Under the pieces are notes generated by a model. The model searched no databases and was not told the origin of the DNA. It saw nothing but the letters and a program-made list of their open reading frames with translations. A stretch of DNA of 64,000 bases from Scenedesmus sp. ARA3 (taxonomy: Eukaryota > Chlorophyta > Chlorophyceae > Sphaeropleales > Scenedesmaceae), in assembly GCA_004335835.1 (NCBI GenBank), contig RWJK01001595.1, forward strand, positions 1 to 64,000. The letters run 5' to 3'. The translations under genes and the position numbers were made by a program. Of the stretch, positions 1 through 16,129 are shown piece by piece (within the stretch, counting starts at the first letter, position 1; the number at the start of each line of letters is the position of its first letter).

Positions 1-3000
1 TGTCGCCGCTGTTCTCGTTGTAGGCCCACCACATCCAGCCGGCCAGCGGGACTTGGTTGTAGCGGCGCGCAGCGCCCTGTGTTGGCACAAGATGACAGGG
101 CACCAAAGCATGCCATGCAACAAGTAACTGGGTGATTGTTCAACACCGGATCAAATGATCAATGAAAGTGTGGCGGCGCACAACTTGCACTAGCTGCAGA
201 GGTCAGGCACCGTGCACTAGAAGCATGAAGTTACATAGCAGCAGCACCCAATACATTCGTGTGTGTAGGTTGACTGATCCCCAAACACAATCTGTTCGTG
301 TTGGGGTGACAATAATGCTTCAGCAGCTGCAGCAGCTGGGCAGCATCCAGTGCTCAAGTTGTTACTACTTTGCCGCCTTTCACTGCCGCCTTTCACTACT
401 GACAGACCAATAACAGCGGACTCACCCGCGCATTGGCAAAGTCAGCAAAGTCCTTGAGCCACGTCTTGTCATCCTGCTCCGTGTAAGCCGAGCCAGTCTC
501 TCCCACAAGCACTGGGAACTTCAGGCACCACCCGTTGGCTTGGCAGTAGCCGGTGGACTGCAGGTAGCCGAATGACGTGTTGCTCTGCTTCCACAGCTCC
601 TGCCCCAGCCAGGTGGACTTGGTGATGGTGGGAGGGTACAGGTGCGGCGAGATGATGCTCTGTGCAGGACCAGGGTTGTAGCAGCGCAACAGCAGCAGTA
701 GCAGCAGCAGCGCCAGCAGCACTTCAGGCAATACAGCAGACCCTGAAGCACAGCATGTTTGATTGGGAGTAGTCCCGCCTTGCATTGGCTTATAACAATT
801 TGTCAGCTTTCCTTGCATTTCTGCTTGCCACATCTGTCCACATGAAGAACACCAGCTTCTCTCTTGAGATGCCTTCAAGTCATCACAAGCAAATACAGGG
901 CTGCATGCCCTGGCAGGCTGCTGCTGTCGCCACTGCTGCTTTTGCTCACCTTCTTTGCGTAGGGCTTCTTCACCAGGCGCGTGAAGAACTTGTTAGGGTT
1001 GCTGAGGCCCCTGCTGTTGATAATGGCCTCATCGGTGATGAAGCCGTTGCCCCAGTTCAGGCCAAACATGTTCTGGCCAGTGCCTGCAGCAGCAGCAGCA
1101 GCAGTAGCAGCAGGACGTGATCGGCCACCAGGCGTCTAGTACCTGGTGCCACATAGAGGGAAACAGCATGCCTAGGCGGCTTTACTTGCATGCCAACGCT
1201 TGTGGTGATGTCACAGCGGGTGTTGCCTACCAACGTGCCGCCTGCAACTTTCAACCCTCCATGCAGGAGATAGCACTGCAGCAGGACACATGCAAGCGCA
1301 ATGCACAAACACAGGTTCGAGCCGCCACTTATCCAAGCGCAGCATGCTCCCGGTAGCTCACCTTCAAACATGAACAGCACCTTGTCAGGTGAGATGTTCC
1401 ACAGCGCGTCTGCTGTTGCCAGGTACAGCTGCTCGGCTCCGGGCCTGTCCCCGGAGGGCTCCCACTTAATCCCCATGGAATCGGGCTCATTCATGACGTC
1501 AATCAGCACGCGGTTTGCCAGGTCACTGCTGAAGTTGGGCAGGCATGTGACGCGCCTCCATAAGTTGCCCCAAGCTGTCACAAAGTCCGCCAAGTTATAC
1601 GCGTGCTGCTCCAGGCCCTGCGGCTGGTAATCAAGCACCACATACATGCCTAGCGCCACAAACTGCTGCACAGCAAACAGCAGCCGGTCCAAGTTGTTGC
1701 GCATGGGCAGGTAGGTGTTGCACTTGCCGGGCGCGTTGCGCATTGGCGCGGGGTGCGGCGGCAGCACCCTGCGCAGCGCGATCTGATTGGCATCCTCAGG
1801 AGCAATGAGCCTGTCCTTAAGCTTGGTGCCTGTCACAGAGCTGCACTCCCTCACCAGGTCCCAAACATCAGTCTTGTTCAGGAATCGGTGTGCAAACGGC
1901 AGCCGCACCGCGTTGAACCCCAGCATGCGGATCTGGTATGCAATCTTGCTGAAGTCGGTGGTAGCGTCGCTGCCGCCAGCCCACAGGCCGTCCACCATAC
2001 CCATATCGACGTTGAAGCCGAACCAATTGATACCTCGGATGATGACAGGCCTCCCAGACATCCTGTTGACTAGCTTGCCTCTGCGGATGTCAAGAGGGGC
2101 TGGTGGGGTGCCACGGGGCGGAGCCTGGTATGCCATTGGCTTGCACACTGCTGCGCTTTCAATCTCGTACGTGACGTTCTCGTTGAACACTGCTGTCTGG
2201 TTGCCGATCACTGCTGTGCTGCTGCTGCTGCTGCTGCTGCTGCCAGCTGCGGTGAAGTTGGCTGCTGCTGTAGGCGGTGCTGTGGCATTGCTGTGCACCA
2301 TGTCAGCAATAGTGGTGACCACGTCAGCAATTGCTGAGATGACGTCTACGAGGTTGTCCGCAGAACTTGGCACTGCCGCTACATCTGCTATGCTGACTGC
2401 AGTTGTGTTGGCAGCGGGTGTGCTGCTGCTGCTGTTGCTGCCAGAGGGCTGTTCTGGAGCACCAGCTGCTGCAGGGGTTGCATCTAGTGTGCTGCTGTTC
2501 CTGCTGTTGCTGCTGCTGCTGCTGCTGTTGCTGCTGCTGGTGGTCATGCTGCCTGGTGCTGCAGCTGCTGCATCCACCTGCTGCAGTGCAGCTGCGGCAT
2601 TCTGGCCAGCTGCTGCTGCTGCTGGGCTGCCTGCTGCTGCTGGCTTCTTATCTGTGTTGCTGGCTGTTGGTGCTTTGTCATGGCTGAGCAGCGCAGCTGG
2701 CGCTGAGGTGTTTGCCTTGGGGTAGCCGCCAGCTTTGCCACTGAACTTCCACGCTCCTGTGCTGTTGCTTTTGCTGCCAGACTTGTGGCTGCTGCTCCAG
2801 GACTTGCCTGCTGTGCTGTTGCCGCTCTGCCCTGAGGTGTTTATTTTGCTGCCGCTCTGCCACTGCTTGCCTGCTGATGTGCTGTTGCTCTTTGCAGGTG
2901 TTGTTTGGCTAGGCTTTGCTGCAGAGGCTGGCGCAGCAACCTTGCCTGCTGTGCTGCTGCTCCTGCTGCTGCTGCTGCCACTGTTGCTGCCGCTCTTGCC

Positions 3001-3372
3001 AGCGTACTGCTGCAGTGTCTTACTGCCAGACTTCCATGCTTCACCACTGGCTGTTTTGTTTGGCACTTGCGCAGCACTGCTGCCTGCAAGCTTAGACTCG
3101 CCTGAAAGCTTTTGTGCTGACCAGCTGCTGCTTGCCGCTGCTGGCTTTGCTGTGCTGCTTCCAGCTTTCCAGCCTGTAGAGTTGGTTGCTTTGGCACCCG
3201 GTACTGCTGCTGCTTGTGCAGCAGCTGCTGCTGCAGGAGGCTTGAGGCCTGCATGCATGCCACTTGGCAGCTGCTCTGCAGATGACAGGAAGCTGCAGAG
3301 GGCACAGCACAGCATCACTGCCAGCCATTGGCCCAGGCACCCTGCGCCTGGCCGCTGGCGTCTGAGCCCCAT
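1..3372 (-). CDS. GH5 cellulase (endo-beta-1,4-glucanase-like), copy 1; 3' end outside window
   Basis: Exons on the minus strand: 3372-1362, 1083-950, 659-426 and 76-<1; the phases join cleanly. The chosen ATG opens a signal peptide (basic start, then a hydrophobic stretch ending near SSAEQ), so the enzyme is probably secreted or wall-associated. Residues of about 25-420 are Ser/Ala/Gly-rich low complexity with recurring W-x-SGSK units. The GH5 domain follows: GINWFGFN near 449, the acid/base Glu in DVMNEPDSMG near 628, the nucleophile Glu in VGETGSAY near 768, and WMWWAYNENSGD at the window edge. GH5 enzymes cleave internal beta-1,4-glucan bonds by a retaining two-Glu mechanism. It is a tandem paralogue of the gene at 5109-8801, with matching intron positions in the catalytic part (both have a 134-nt exon). 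Exact substrate (cellulose, mannan or another glucan) cannot be read from sequence. Confidence 0.9.
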
Positions 3373-5108
3373 TTTGTGCTGACCAGCACTATGCTGACCT
3401 GCATGCGACACAAGCGTGCAGGATGTCGGTGTGCACGCCACGGACGTCGCAGGCGGGTGCGTGTACTGCTTGCAGAGCGCAGGTGCCACAGCTGCATCCC
3501 AGGCGTGAGACCCTACATTATTTGCTCAATGCATGCCATTTTTGCAAGCTGCTGTCTGTGTCCGTGGTACACCCCCGGTTGCCCGCCATTTACACCAGGG
3601 CGCCAACCAGCCCTCACCTATTTTAGTTGGCCGCCACCAATGATTCACAGAGAATGTGATGCGATGTACCTTTTTGGCTGCCTGCGAGCCAGCAGCTGCT
3701 ACGGCGCTGGCCCCCGCTCTTGCAGGCTGCTTGCAATTTTTACAATGTGTTCACGTACGCATCAGTTTCGGTAACAGTAAGGTATTGTGGACAAGTCTAT
3801 GGGTAAGCGGGCTTTTGAGAGACCATCTGCTTCGCTTGTGACGAGTAGCGCGCGTCAGACTGGATCGCAGCGTCTTCTTCTCACCGCTGGTAGGTACTGG
3901 CCATTGGCAACGTTGACCACTGAAAGTCAGAAATGTATAAGAGTTACTTGCACGGTTTGCTGCTGCCGGCATGCTGCCGCAGCGGCATGGCTGCAGTGAT
4001 AGGTGCCCTTGGCAGCAGCAATGCCATCATATGGCCGTGCAGTACTAATGCAGCCAGCCGATAGAGCCAAAGCACTGCATATTTGTTACACCATACCATC
4101 AGCGTAACCTTTCACACGACCTGCATCTCGTGCGGCAATGTCATGAACACACACACCACCCTGGCAGGTCAGTGACCTGCACCTGGTGCCATTCTTCTGC
4201 CCCGCCGTGTGCAGGATAAACAAACTGCCATAGCACACACGTGCATTCATCATGCGTTTGAGGACTACACAACATCCCAACAGGGGTTGCTATTGCTGAT
4301 CAAAATGCTAATGTACAGGCCAGGCAAAAAGCTGAGCGCTCAGGCACCCCGAGGCATGCACCAGGGTGCACACAGGGCAATATGCGAGTGCAGCTAGTGC
4401 TGAAAGCAGCACATCTCTACATCATGTACACCACACACACAAAATAGCAGCCTTGCAAGCACCCTGCAACGCGTACAAACGATGCCACGTGGCGCACACA
4501 ACAGTATGCTGCCATTCCAAGCACTGCAGTACACCCAAAAGCCCGCGCATCACAAAGGCGCATACAACCAAGGCGACTATCAACCAGATGCAACCCTTCC
4601 TGTGTCTCTCACGCTAAAATCGGAAGTCATATGTACTAGCATGACTCATACCTGCTGCAGATCAGCAGCAGTTGCTTGCGGCGTCTTTGCAACGCACACA
4701 TCAGGCACGGCACATTGTGGCAAACCCCTGGAGAGGGATGCGTACCTGCTGCCGCTGCTGCTGCTGCAACTGTGAAGGACCCTGAGCTACAGTCTGGCTT
4801 GAACACCACAGAACCTGTTGCCCAGAGTTTCACACGCTACAGTAACATCTGACGACATCACACAACCCCCAACAACAGTTGGGAGCTATTCTGCACAACA
4901 GACAGGTGCGCCAACAAGCAGAACAAGCAGGGCACATGACTATCTTCAGCAAATTGAGTTCTCAATGTATTGCCATGCATCACTACGTGCCCACCAGCTA
5001 CATTCAACTCGCCTCAGGCCTGTGCAAACAATATTGCAGCCGCAAACTTGCTAAATGCCTGGAACAATAGCACAACTGTGCAAACTAACGCCTCAGCCCT
5101 TCAACCCT
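3373..5108. other. Intergenic spacer between tandem GH5 genes
   Basis: No convincing gene. Open frames here are short and lack splice-compatible partners. It should hold the promoter of GH5 copy 1 and the 3' UTR of copy 2. A TGTAA motif on the minus strand lies at 4086-4090, about 1 kb past the copy 2 stop, which is far for a poly(A) signal. Confidence 0.6.
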
Positions 5109-8100
5109 TCACCCCTGCACCACCTCATTGCCAGCTGCCGCTGCTGCATCACCAGCAGCCAGAGGCTCGTCATCATATGCACCCAGCCCATCCTCGCCAC
5201 TGGCTGGCCGTGTAGGCCGCCTCCTGCTGTTGCCAGTGGTTGACCACTTGTACCAAGGCTGCAGATCGAGTGACCTCATCATGTAGCGCAGCTTGTCCCA
5301 GTGCAGGTCCTGCCACTGATTGGTCACAATGCCGCCTGTGTCGCCGCTGTTCTCGTTGTAGGCCCACCACATCCAACCATTGAGTGGCACCTTGTTGTAT
5401 GCGGCAGCAGCACCCTGCGGCAATGCACGTGAAGCAGCCAGGTGCACAGGGCAGGCAGAGGCAGGGTGTTAGGCAAAGCAGACATGCAAGATGCATGCAC
5501 ATGCTTCTGGCTTTGCCAAGTAGCGGCTGCTCCAGCTGCTGGTTTTGCTACTGCATGCTGGCTGGCATCAACTTGATGACAATGTGACTCTGCATCGACA
5601 GGTCACAGCGCAAGCAGTAACATTTGATCCTGTACATGCAATCGCTGCAACGCTGCTGTGCAGCACCTCCCGCTGTCGCTGCCTTGCCCCATCATCATAT
5701 GCCACAGCCAACAGCTCATCATATGCCGCAGCCGACGGCTCCACAATGCACCAATCAGAACCCCCTACGCAGAGCAGTAACTCAATACTGATAACAAATT
5801 GCCGCCAGCACCCACCCTTGCAAAGGCGTAGTCGGCAAAGTCCTGCAGCCAGACCTTGTCTGTCTCCTCCTTGTATGCTGAGCCAGTCTCGCCCACCAGG
5901 ATGGGGAACTGCGTGCAGCCGCGGCCGTTGCAGTAGCCGGTGGACTGCAGGTAGCCGAATGCCAGGTTGCTCTGCTCCCACAGGGCCTTGCCCAGCCAGG
6001 TTGACATGGTGATGGTCGGGGGGTACAGGTGGGGCGAGAAGACAGCCTGTGTTTGTGTTGCAGCAGGTGGGTGGCGGGCAGCAGCAGAGCAGAGTTGAGA
6101 GGCAGTGAGTGGGCTGTTGAGGGTTGTTCACGTGCTCTGTTTATTGGTGTGCGAGCAGGCAGGCAGGCAAGCAAGCTGTTGCACACAAGCAAGCCAACAG
6201 GCAAGCAGAATGGCACACCTGCCAACCCATGAATCAGAAACGCAAGGTATAGGTGGCGGCTGCTTCCTCAGCTCAACCCACATGTCTACACCCTGCAGCC
6301 ATGCAGTACAGCAGCCGACAGCCCTGCTTTGGGCTGCAGTAACCGTGTTGCCGCTACTGCTGCTGCTGCTTCTCACCTTCTTCACCCAGGGCCGAGTGAC
6401 AACCTGCTCAAAGAAGCTGGTGGGGTTGCTGAGGCCCCTGCTGCTGATGGTATCCTTGTCGGTGACAAAGCCGTTGCCCCAGTTCAGGCCAATCATGTTC
6501 TGACCAGTGCCTGCAGCAGCAGCAGCAGCAGCAGCGGCAGCGGTAGCAGCAGCAGCTATGTTATAATGCTCATATACTTGTTCCATCTACTGCAGTTTCA
6601 ACTGGCAGCTCCGACAGGCTGCTCTAACACATGGAGGTCGCCTGCTGCTAATCAAGCAGATCAAGCAACTGGCATGACTGTGCGCAGCAAGCACATGACC
6701 AGAATGTTGTAATGTACCACAACACGCAGTTTGCACACACACGCAACAGCGCCGCTCACCCTCAAACATGAAGAGCATCCTGTTGGGTGTGATCCTGTGC
6801 AGTGCATCTGCTGTGGCCAGGTACAGCTGCTCAGCGCCGGGCCTGTCACCCGAGGCCTCCCATCTTATGCCCATGGAGTCAGGCTCATTCATGACGTCAA
6901 TCAGCACGCGCCCGGCAATGTCAGAGTAGAAGTTGGGCAGGCAGGCAACAGCCTTCCAGAGCTCAGACCAGGCAGTCACAAACTGGTTCAGGTTGTACGC
7001 GTGCTGCTCCAGGCCCTGCGGCTGGTAGTCCAGCACCACATACATGCCCTGAGCAACAAACTGCTGGATGGTGAACAGCAGCCGGTCCTGATTGTTGCGC
7101 TTGGGCAGGTAGGTGTTGCACTTGCCGGCTGGGTTAGGCATGGGCGACGCATTGCCAGGGAGAATCTTGCGGATGTACGCAGCAGAATCTCGTGAGTCCA
7201 TCAGGCGGGAGCGCATCTGGCCCTGCGAGAGCTGCGTGCACTCCCTCTCAAGGTCCCAGACGTCAGTCTTTGCAAGGAAACGATGCGCAAATGGCAGGCG
7301 CACGGCGTTGTATCCCAGCTGGCGGATTTGGTACACGATGGTGGAGAAGTCAGTTGTGGCGTCGCTGCCGCCTGCCCACAAGCCATCCACCATGCCCATA
7401 TCCACATTGAAGCCAAACCAGTTCAGGCCGCGGATCTGGATTGCCTCTTTGGTGTTCTGGTTGATCAGCTTGGCACCCTGGGTATCCAGGATGGCGGCAG
7501 GCTTGCCGCGTGGCGGCTGTGTATAAGCGGGAGTTGGGCAGGAGGCGCCGACAGCTGGGGTTATGCCTGCATCGCCAGATGGGTCGGAGCTGTCTGCTGC
7601 ATCCATCGGGGCAACAGTGGCCACAGCTGCTGCTGCAACCTGAGGGCGGAAATGCAGTGCAGCGTCGCAGTGACGGGCAGACAAAAAGGCGTCAGATTGA
7701 GATGTGGGGAGCGGCCGGGTTTCTGCTTGCTCTGCTGGTGTGCTGGTGCTGCTGCATGATGTACGGCAGGTGCATGAAGTGGATCTACGAGCAGACAGCA
7801 GTGCACGCTTCCTGCAAGCAGCAGCTCTTGCATTGCAGGCCGTGCTGGTACATATACAAACGGCACAGGGCATCCTGCATGGATGAAGCGTACTGTGACA
7901 GCTTTGCGTGTCAAGGCACAAGATTGCAACCTAGGAAAATGGACAACAGTGCATGCTTGCTGCAACATGCAGCTACATCATTGCAACAGCATGGCGCCGA
8001 AGCAGGCATTGTGCCGGCTTGCAACCTTCTCAGGTGCGTCAACACAACTTCACAGAAGAAAGCAGTGCAAGCTTCCTGCAAGACGCAGGTGATTTCTCCC

Positions 8101-8801
8101 AGCCTTGCTGCTCTGTGCATTGCGCTCTAGGCTAGCTGTTGTCAACAAGCAATGTCGAAACAGCATGGCGTCAAAGAAGGCACAGTCCCCTGCAACTCCT
8201 CACCCACCTGTGTAACCTGGCTGTTCCAATCCATGGCTGCAATCTCAGCCTTCTGTGCGGCCGTGAGTGGCGTGTACGTTGCGATGCATGTGTAGCTGTT
8301 GCCACCAGCCAGGTTGACAGCCTGGCTACTGAACAGGGGCACCTCTGCAGGGGCAGCAGCAGTGACAACGGCACCGCCACTAGCAGCAGGTGCATTCTTA
8401 TAGCACTTCCAGGTGGCCCAGTTAGCACCCTCGATGTATGAGGCCAGCAGGTTGTACATGCCACCATTGAGGGGGTAGGCGCTCACACACTTGGCCTTGC
8501 GGGCAGATGCTTCAAGCACAGTGGCGCTGGCGCTGCTGATGGTGGTCGCGCGCCTGTGGGAGCAGCTGATGCGCTTGCTGGTGATGGCTTTGGCTGTCAG
8601 CTGGGGAGGCCTCGCGGGCACGGACAGCCCTGGGGCGTACTCGGCGTATAAGTAGAGGTCGATGGGGCCCTCGGAGGAAGCGGCAGCGGGCTCCATCATT
8701 TGTGCAGTGGCCCTGGGAGCAGAAAGACTGGCCATGGTCACCAGCAGGACCATCCACGTGGCCATGACCTTTTGTCCGGGGTAGATTTGGTACTTAGCCA
8801 T
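5109..8801 (-). CDS. GH5 cellulase (endo-beta-1,4-glucanase-like), copy 2, complete
   Basis: Exons on the minus strand: 8801-8208, 7639-6760, 6510-6377, 6046-5816 and 5414-5109, giving 714 residues. The first exon encodes a secretory signal peptide (MATWMVLLVTMASLSA) and a Cys-containing N-terminal segment (VSAYPLNGGMYNLL, WATWKCYKN) that I cannot assign; a substrate-binding role is only a guess. The GH5 domain carries GLNWFGFN, acid/base Glu in DVMNEPDSMG near 448, nucleophile Glu in VGETGSAY near 586, and WMWWAYNENSGD near the end. The C-terminal tail is Ala/Gly-rich. The catalytic part is closely similar to copy 1 and shares its introns, but copy 1 has a long Ser-rich linker in place of this Cys-bearing domain. 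Tandem duplication with replacement of the N-terminal module is the simplest reading. The join 8208/7639 rests on phase and splice consensus only. Confidence 0.88.
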
Positions 8802-10850
8802 GTTTAAGTGGCTCGGGCTAGGTCAGGGCGCTTGGCCGGCCTGCTGCGCACGCAGACACGCACGGCAAATGTGAACGAGGGGTGATCAGTACGGGCAGCG
8901 CACCATACACTCGAATGATAACAAAGATCCATGATAGACCAATTATGAACCGAAGCAGAGTGTCCTGAGCAGGGTCATGAGTCTTCTACAGTCAGCTGGC
9001 CTGGCCACTGCTGGCTGCGACAGACACGCCGATGCGCTCAACTCACCAGATAGCTCCTTCAAACGTCTCGATTGCTTTATTGATATGCTCAAACTAGGCT
9101 GAACCGTGGCGATCAGGCGCAACAAGGCCCAAGTGCCTGTTCGCTGGGAGTAGCAGTGTGCCTTTGGTGTGGCCCTGTAAATGCGTCTGTGCCACGTAGA
9201 ACTACTGGAGCTGAGCACCCTACTCCTATATAGAGGGCTTACCGAGTACTGGCCGGGTGGCAGCTACATACGCTAAAGCCTGGAAAGTTAACCTATTGCA
9301 CAAAATCACTCCATCAGACCCTCGTGTTGGGTGTATAAAGCTTTTACAGCTACTATTACACAATTCATGCTGTACTACTTTGTACTGAGAGCCTCTGTTG
9401 AGCGATGTTGAGCCTCGAATTGCGTCGATTGGCTTGCTTCTTTGGCCCAGTACAAGCTGAAACGTTGCTATACGTGCTGCCAAGCTGTTTGATGAGGTGG
9501 CTGAGGCCGTTTGGGCTCTAAGATGGGTTCGTCGGGTAGCAGACGCAGGTGTATAACCCGCACGCTACTTCACGCGTTGGTGGCGCCATGGGCCAGCAGA
9601 AGCCTTATAATGAGTAGTAACACATGTAAATCCGCACGTCACGTGTAGAACTCAAGTTCTGCAGCAGCAATCCCTCCCCTCGTCCTGTCGTGCCAGTGTA
9701 ACCCCATCGCTGTTTGCACAAGCGGCAGAGGGAAGCCCAGCGTGTGTTTACCGATGGGAGACCAGAACTTTGTCAACGCTGATAGCCGAACTCAAAGAAG
9801 CAGTGTAGATCGTAGCAGCAGGACTCCAGCCAGCAGCTTTGGCTGTATCAGGCCTGGATCCGCAGCCTGGGAGCTCTCAGGTACAGGCACCCCCATGCCA
9901 TGGGCTGTACATGGCAGCCACAGCCGGAGCTGCCTCTCCGGCGCATTTACAAGGAAACATTCACGCATATGGCCCTGCTCTTACGTTGCACGCATTGCCA
10001 GTGGGCCTCGAGTATACAGCGGCTAGCGTACACCAGCACAGCATACGGGGCAAAAGACGCTGCTGGGTGTATGGGCGCGCAGCTGCTTACTGCACGTGCG
10101 CCGAACAGCACTTCTATTAGGTGTGTGCATGCACATATGACAGGCAGAGGGCGAAGCTCGATGAAAGTAGTTGACTAGACTCAGCTGCAGCGACCACACC
10201 TGTGTAAAATGACAAATTCTAGACAAAGCCAGCTGGCATCCTGCAGGATACCGAAGTACGCTGGTCATGCACAGCTGCGTGCCCGGCACCTGTGTGCCAA
10301 AGAGAAGGGTTGCAGTGGGATGGGCAGCAGTGCCAAGCTGATACGCCATGTTGGTGACATCAAGGAACAGACATCTGATGCTGGCAGGCCGTGATGCATC
10401 ATATCAAAGCACGTACATTTTTTCAAGCCAGCTGCACACATGCTGACCACCAAGCCACCGCTGCCTGCTGCATCACATGCCCTGCAATGTCTGCACACAC
10501 AGCGTAGCTTCGTGCGTTCACACACAGACAGCAGCAGCTTTCAGCAGCGCCACAGATGCCAGCAGCAGAGGCTGGTGGCACAGCAGCGCCAAGGCAGCTG
10601 CTGTGAGAGCGCACCGGCATGCATACCGACTGCAATCTGACGTCGACCCCACTGCGCAGTACTGCCATGTTCACTGTGTGCACCAGTGCAGCACACGCCT
10701 CCGCAGCTCGGTTTTGCAAGGCGCCACGCGCGGCGTACGCCTATGTGGCTGGCCAGGCTGCAAATTCACAGCACAGCACAGCAAGTGCCTGATCAAACCA
10801 CAAACCCAACTCTCAAAATCATACAATCAGACTGGCTGCCTCCCACTCAG
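8802..10850. other. Intergenic region upstream of GH5 copy 2
   Basis: No supportable gene. Open frames are short with no recognisable domains. A TATA-like CTATATAG lies near 9225-9232, about 430 bases before the GH5 copy 2 start, and could belong to its promoter if there is a long 5' UTR. Confidence 0.5.
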
Positions 10851-11630
10851 TCAGTCACATTCAGCAACAACAGCATGCTGTAGTATGTCCAGCCGCAGCT
10901 GCTTCAAGCCCTGCAAGTGCAGCTGTGCCTGCATGCCCGCATCCTGCAGCGCTGCCGCTGCTTGCACACCCTGCAGCACGTGCTGATCAACACATAGCAT
11001 ATCTGCGCCCATGTCAGCAGCAGATCCGCCTGTAAGTATTGCTTGCACTGATTACTGAAATTTTTTCAATGATCAGTTGCTGACTGGACAGGCCTGCTGC
11101 ACCTGCTGGCCACATATAGCCTTCTTGCACAACAGGCAACTCAGCCTGGGCAGTCACTAGCCAATACTCCCTGCTGTTCAATATCAGCTATGTGCAATTC
11201 TATTAGAGCAGCAGGTCACCTGCTTGTGTGAGACAGCGGATGTGCATGCCGCAACAATGAAGCGAACTTGCACCAGATGCAACACTGCAGTGCTCCACCC
11301 ACTCGCAACAGAGCAGGTTGAACTGGCTGTGTTGCAACACTGTCACTGACAACACAGCGATCCCCGCATGAGTTTGGCACAAGCAGATGCACTCTCACGC
11401 CTTCAACACAGCACCACAACAGCGCTCAATGTACACTGCTTCGTGCACCTGCTGGCGTTGCTTCAAATGACAGCGCAATTGAGCACTGCGCGCAGGTCTG
11501 CTCGCAAGGTCCTGGCACTGCTGTACAGCAGCAAACTGCTGTTGCAGAGCTAGCTCACGGCATGCCCAGTCGCAGCAGCAAGTGATCGGGCCGCTAAACA
11601 GCACTGCACGCGCTGTCTCTTTGGCCACCG
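10851..11630 (-). CDS. Possible three-exon gene fragment, unrecognised
   Basis: Three minus-strand exons fit together: 11630-11449, 11322-11220 and 11029-10851 (stop). Phases match at both junctions, and the first exon starts in phase 1, so at least one upstream exon is missing from the model. The last exon has a good acceptor (CTTACAG) and encodes an amphipathic helical stretch (LQGLKQLRLDILQHAVV). The donor at 11449 (GTGCAC) is weak. The composition (Cys-, Gln- and Ala-rich helices) resembles the alpha-helical parts of the large gene at 61642, but I recognise no domain. It could be a gene remnant. The TGA at 11395 falls inside the proposed first intron. Confidence 0.35.
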
Positions 11631-12177
11631 CTGTATCACCACAGCAGGGTAGTCACTCAACAAACCACACGCCACGAGCCACACTCCTGGGTGTCATGCA
11701 CCTTGATGGCACCTTGATGGCAAACACAGCATTCCCACACTGCTTGGTGAACTTGCAGCAGCATGTGCCTTTCACAACACAATGGCAAGCAGCCTATCCG
11801 GCTGCATGGCTGTGTGCCCTGCACTGCAGCCACGCCTGACGAGTCACGCCAAATACACCCCACCTCAGCGTCACAAGTGTGACCGTCTTGCCAGCGCCCC
11901 TCTCAATCCCTCTCTGCCTCTCATGCATGCAAAATAACAAGCCAGCCCAGCTACCAGCCACCCTGCAACACCACAAGCCAAAGCGCAACTCTCCGCAGCC
12001 CCCACATCAATGAACGCTGCCTTGAGCTGCCCTCACACCTGCAGATCTGCAGCCAACTGCACCCTGTTGCCAGCCTGGCCTGTCCCTTCCATTCCTGGGT
12101 GTACTGCTGCCAGCAGCAGTCCCTGCAAAACCGGCGTCAGCGTCGGACGCTTCAGCCATCTTTCGTCTCCACACCCA
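11631..12177. other. Intergenic, 3' of squalene epoxidase
   Basis: Presumed 3' UTR of the squalene epoxidase gene. No TGTAA is seen on the minus strand in the first 300 bases after its stop. I see nothing else supportable. Confidence 0.5.
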
Positions 12178-15802
<3,625 letters not shown>

Positions 15803-16129
15803 TGCTGCTGCACAAGTACTGCTGCTGCTATGAGCGAGCTGCTTCACGAGTGTATATACGAAGGACAAGAGTTTCCAGCACTATGATCGGCTTAGTCTGA
15901 TCGTCACAGACGGCAAATTGCGCTTGGCGGGCAAATCACGAGCGTTGCCCAGAAGGCCTGGCCTGGCATGCACTTGATTCAATTACAAACTCGATCAAGC
16001 GCAACTGACTTAGTACCACCACCACCGCCAACCAAGGGCAACTATTCACCGCATCCAGCGCCAGGTGACAATACCACGTCACCATATTTGACTGGTGCGA
16101 ACAGCCTGCTGACACCATCTCGCTGCATC
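15803..16129. promoter_or_regulatory. Promoter region of squalene epoxidase / 3' end of oxidoreductase
   Basis: A 327-base spacer between two minus-strand genes. A TATA-like TATATA at 15853-15858 lies about 50 bases before the squalene epoxidase ATG. A minus-strand TGTAA at 15983-15987 lies about 145 bases after the oxidoreductase stop and is a good poly(A) signal candidate. Confidence 0.55.
15983..15987 (-). terminator. TGTAA poly(A) signal candidate (quinone oxidoreductase)
   Basis: TTACA on the plus strand, read TGTAA on the minus strand, about 145 bases past the stop at 16130. TGTAA is the established chlorophyte poly(A) signal. Confidence 0.6.

Noticed and set aside
1787..2725. 312-codon plus-strand open frame opposite GH5 copy 1
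   Set aside because: It mirrors the Ser/Ala CAG-class repeats of the real gene on the other strand; Leu-rich, no domain, no splice context.
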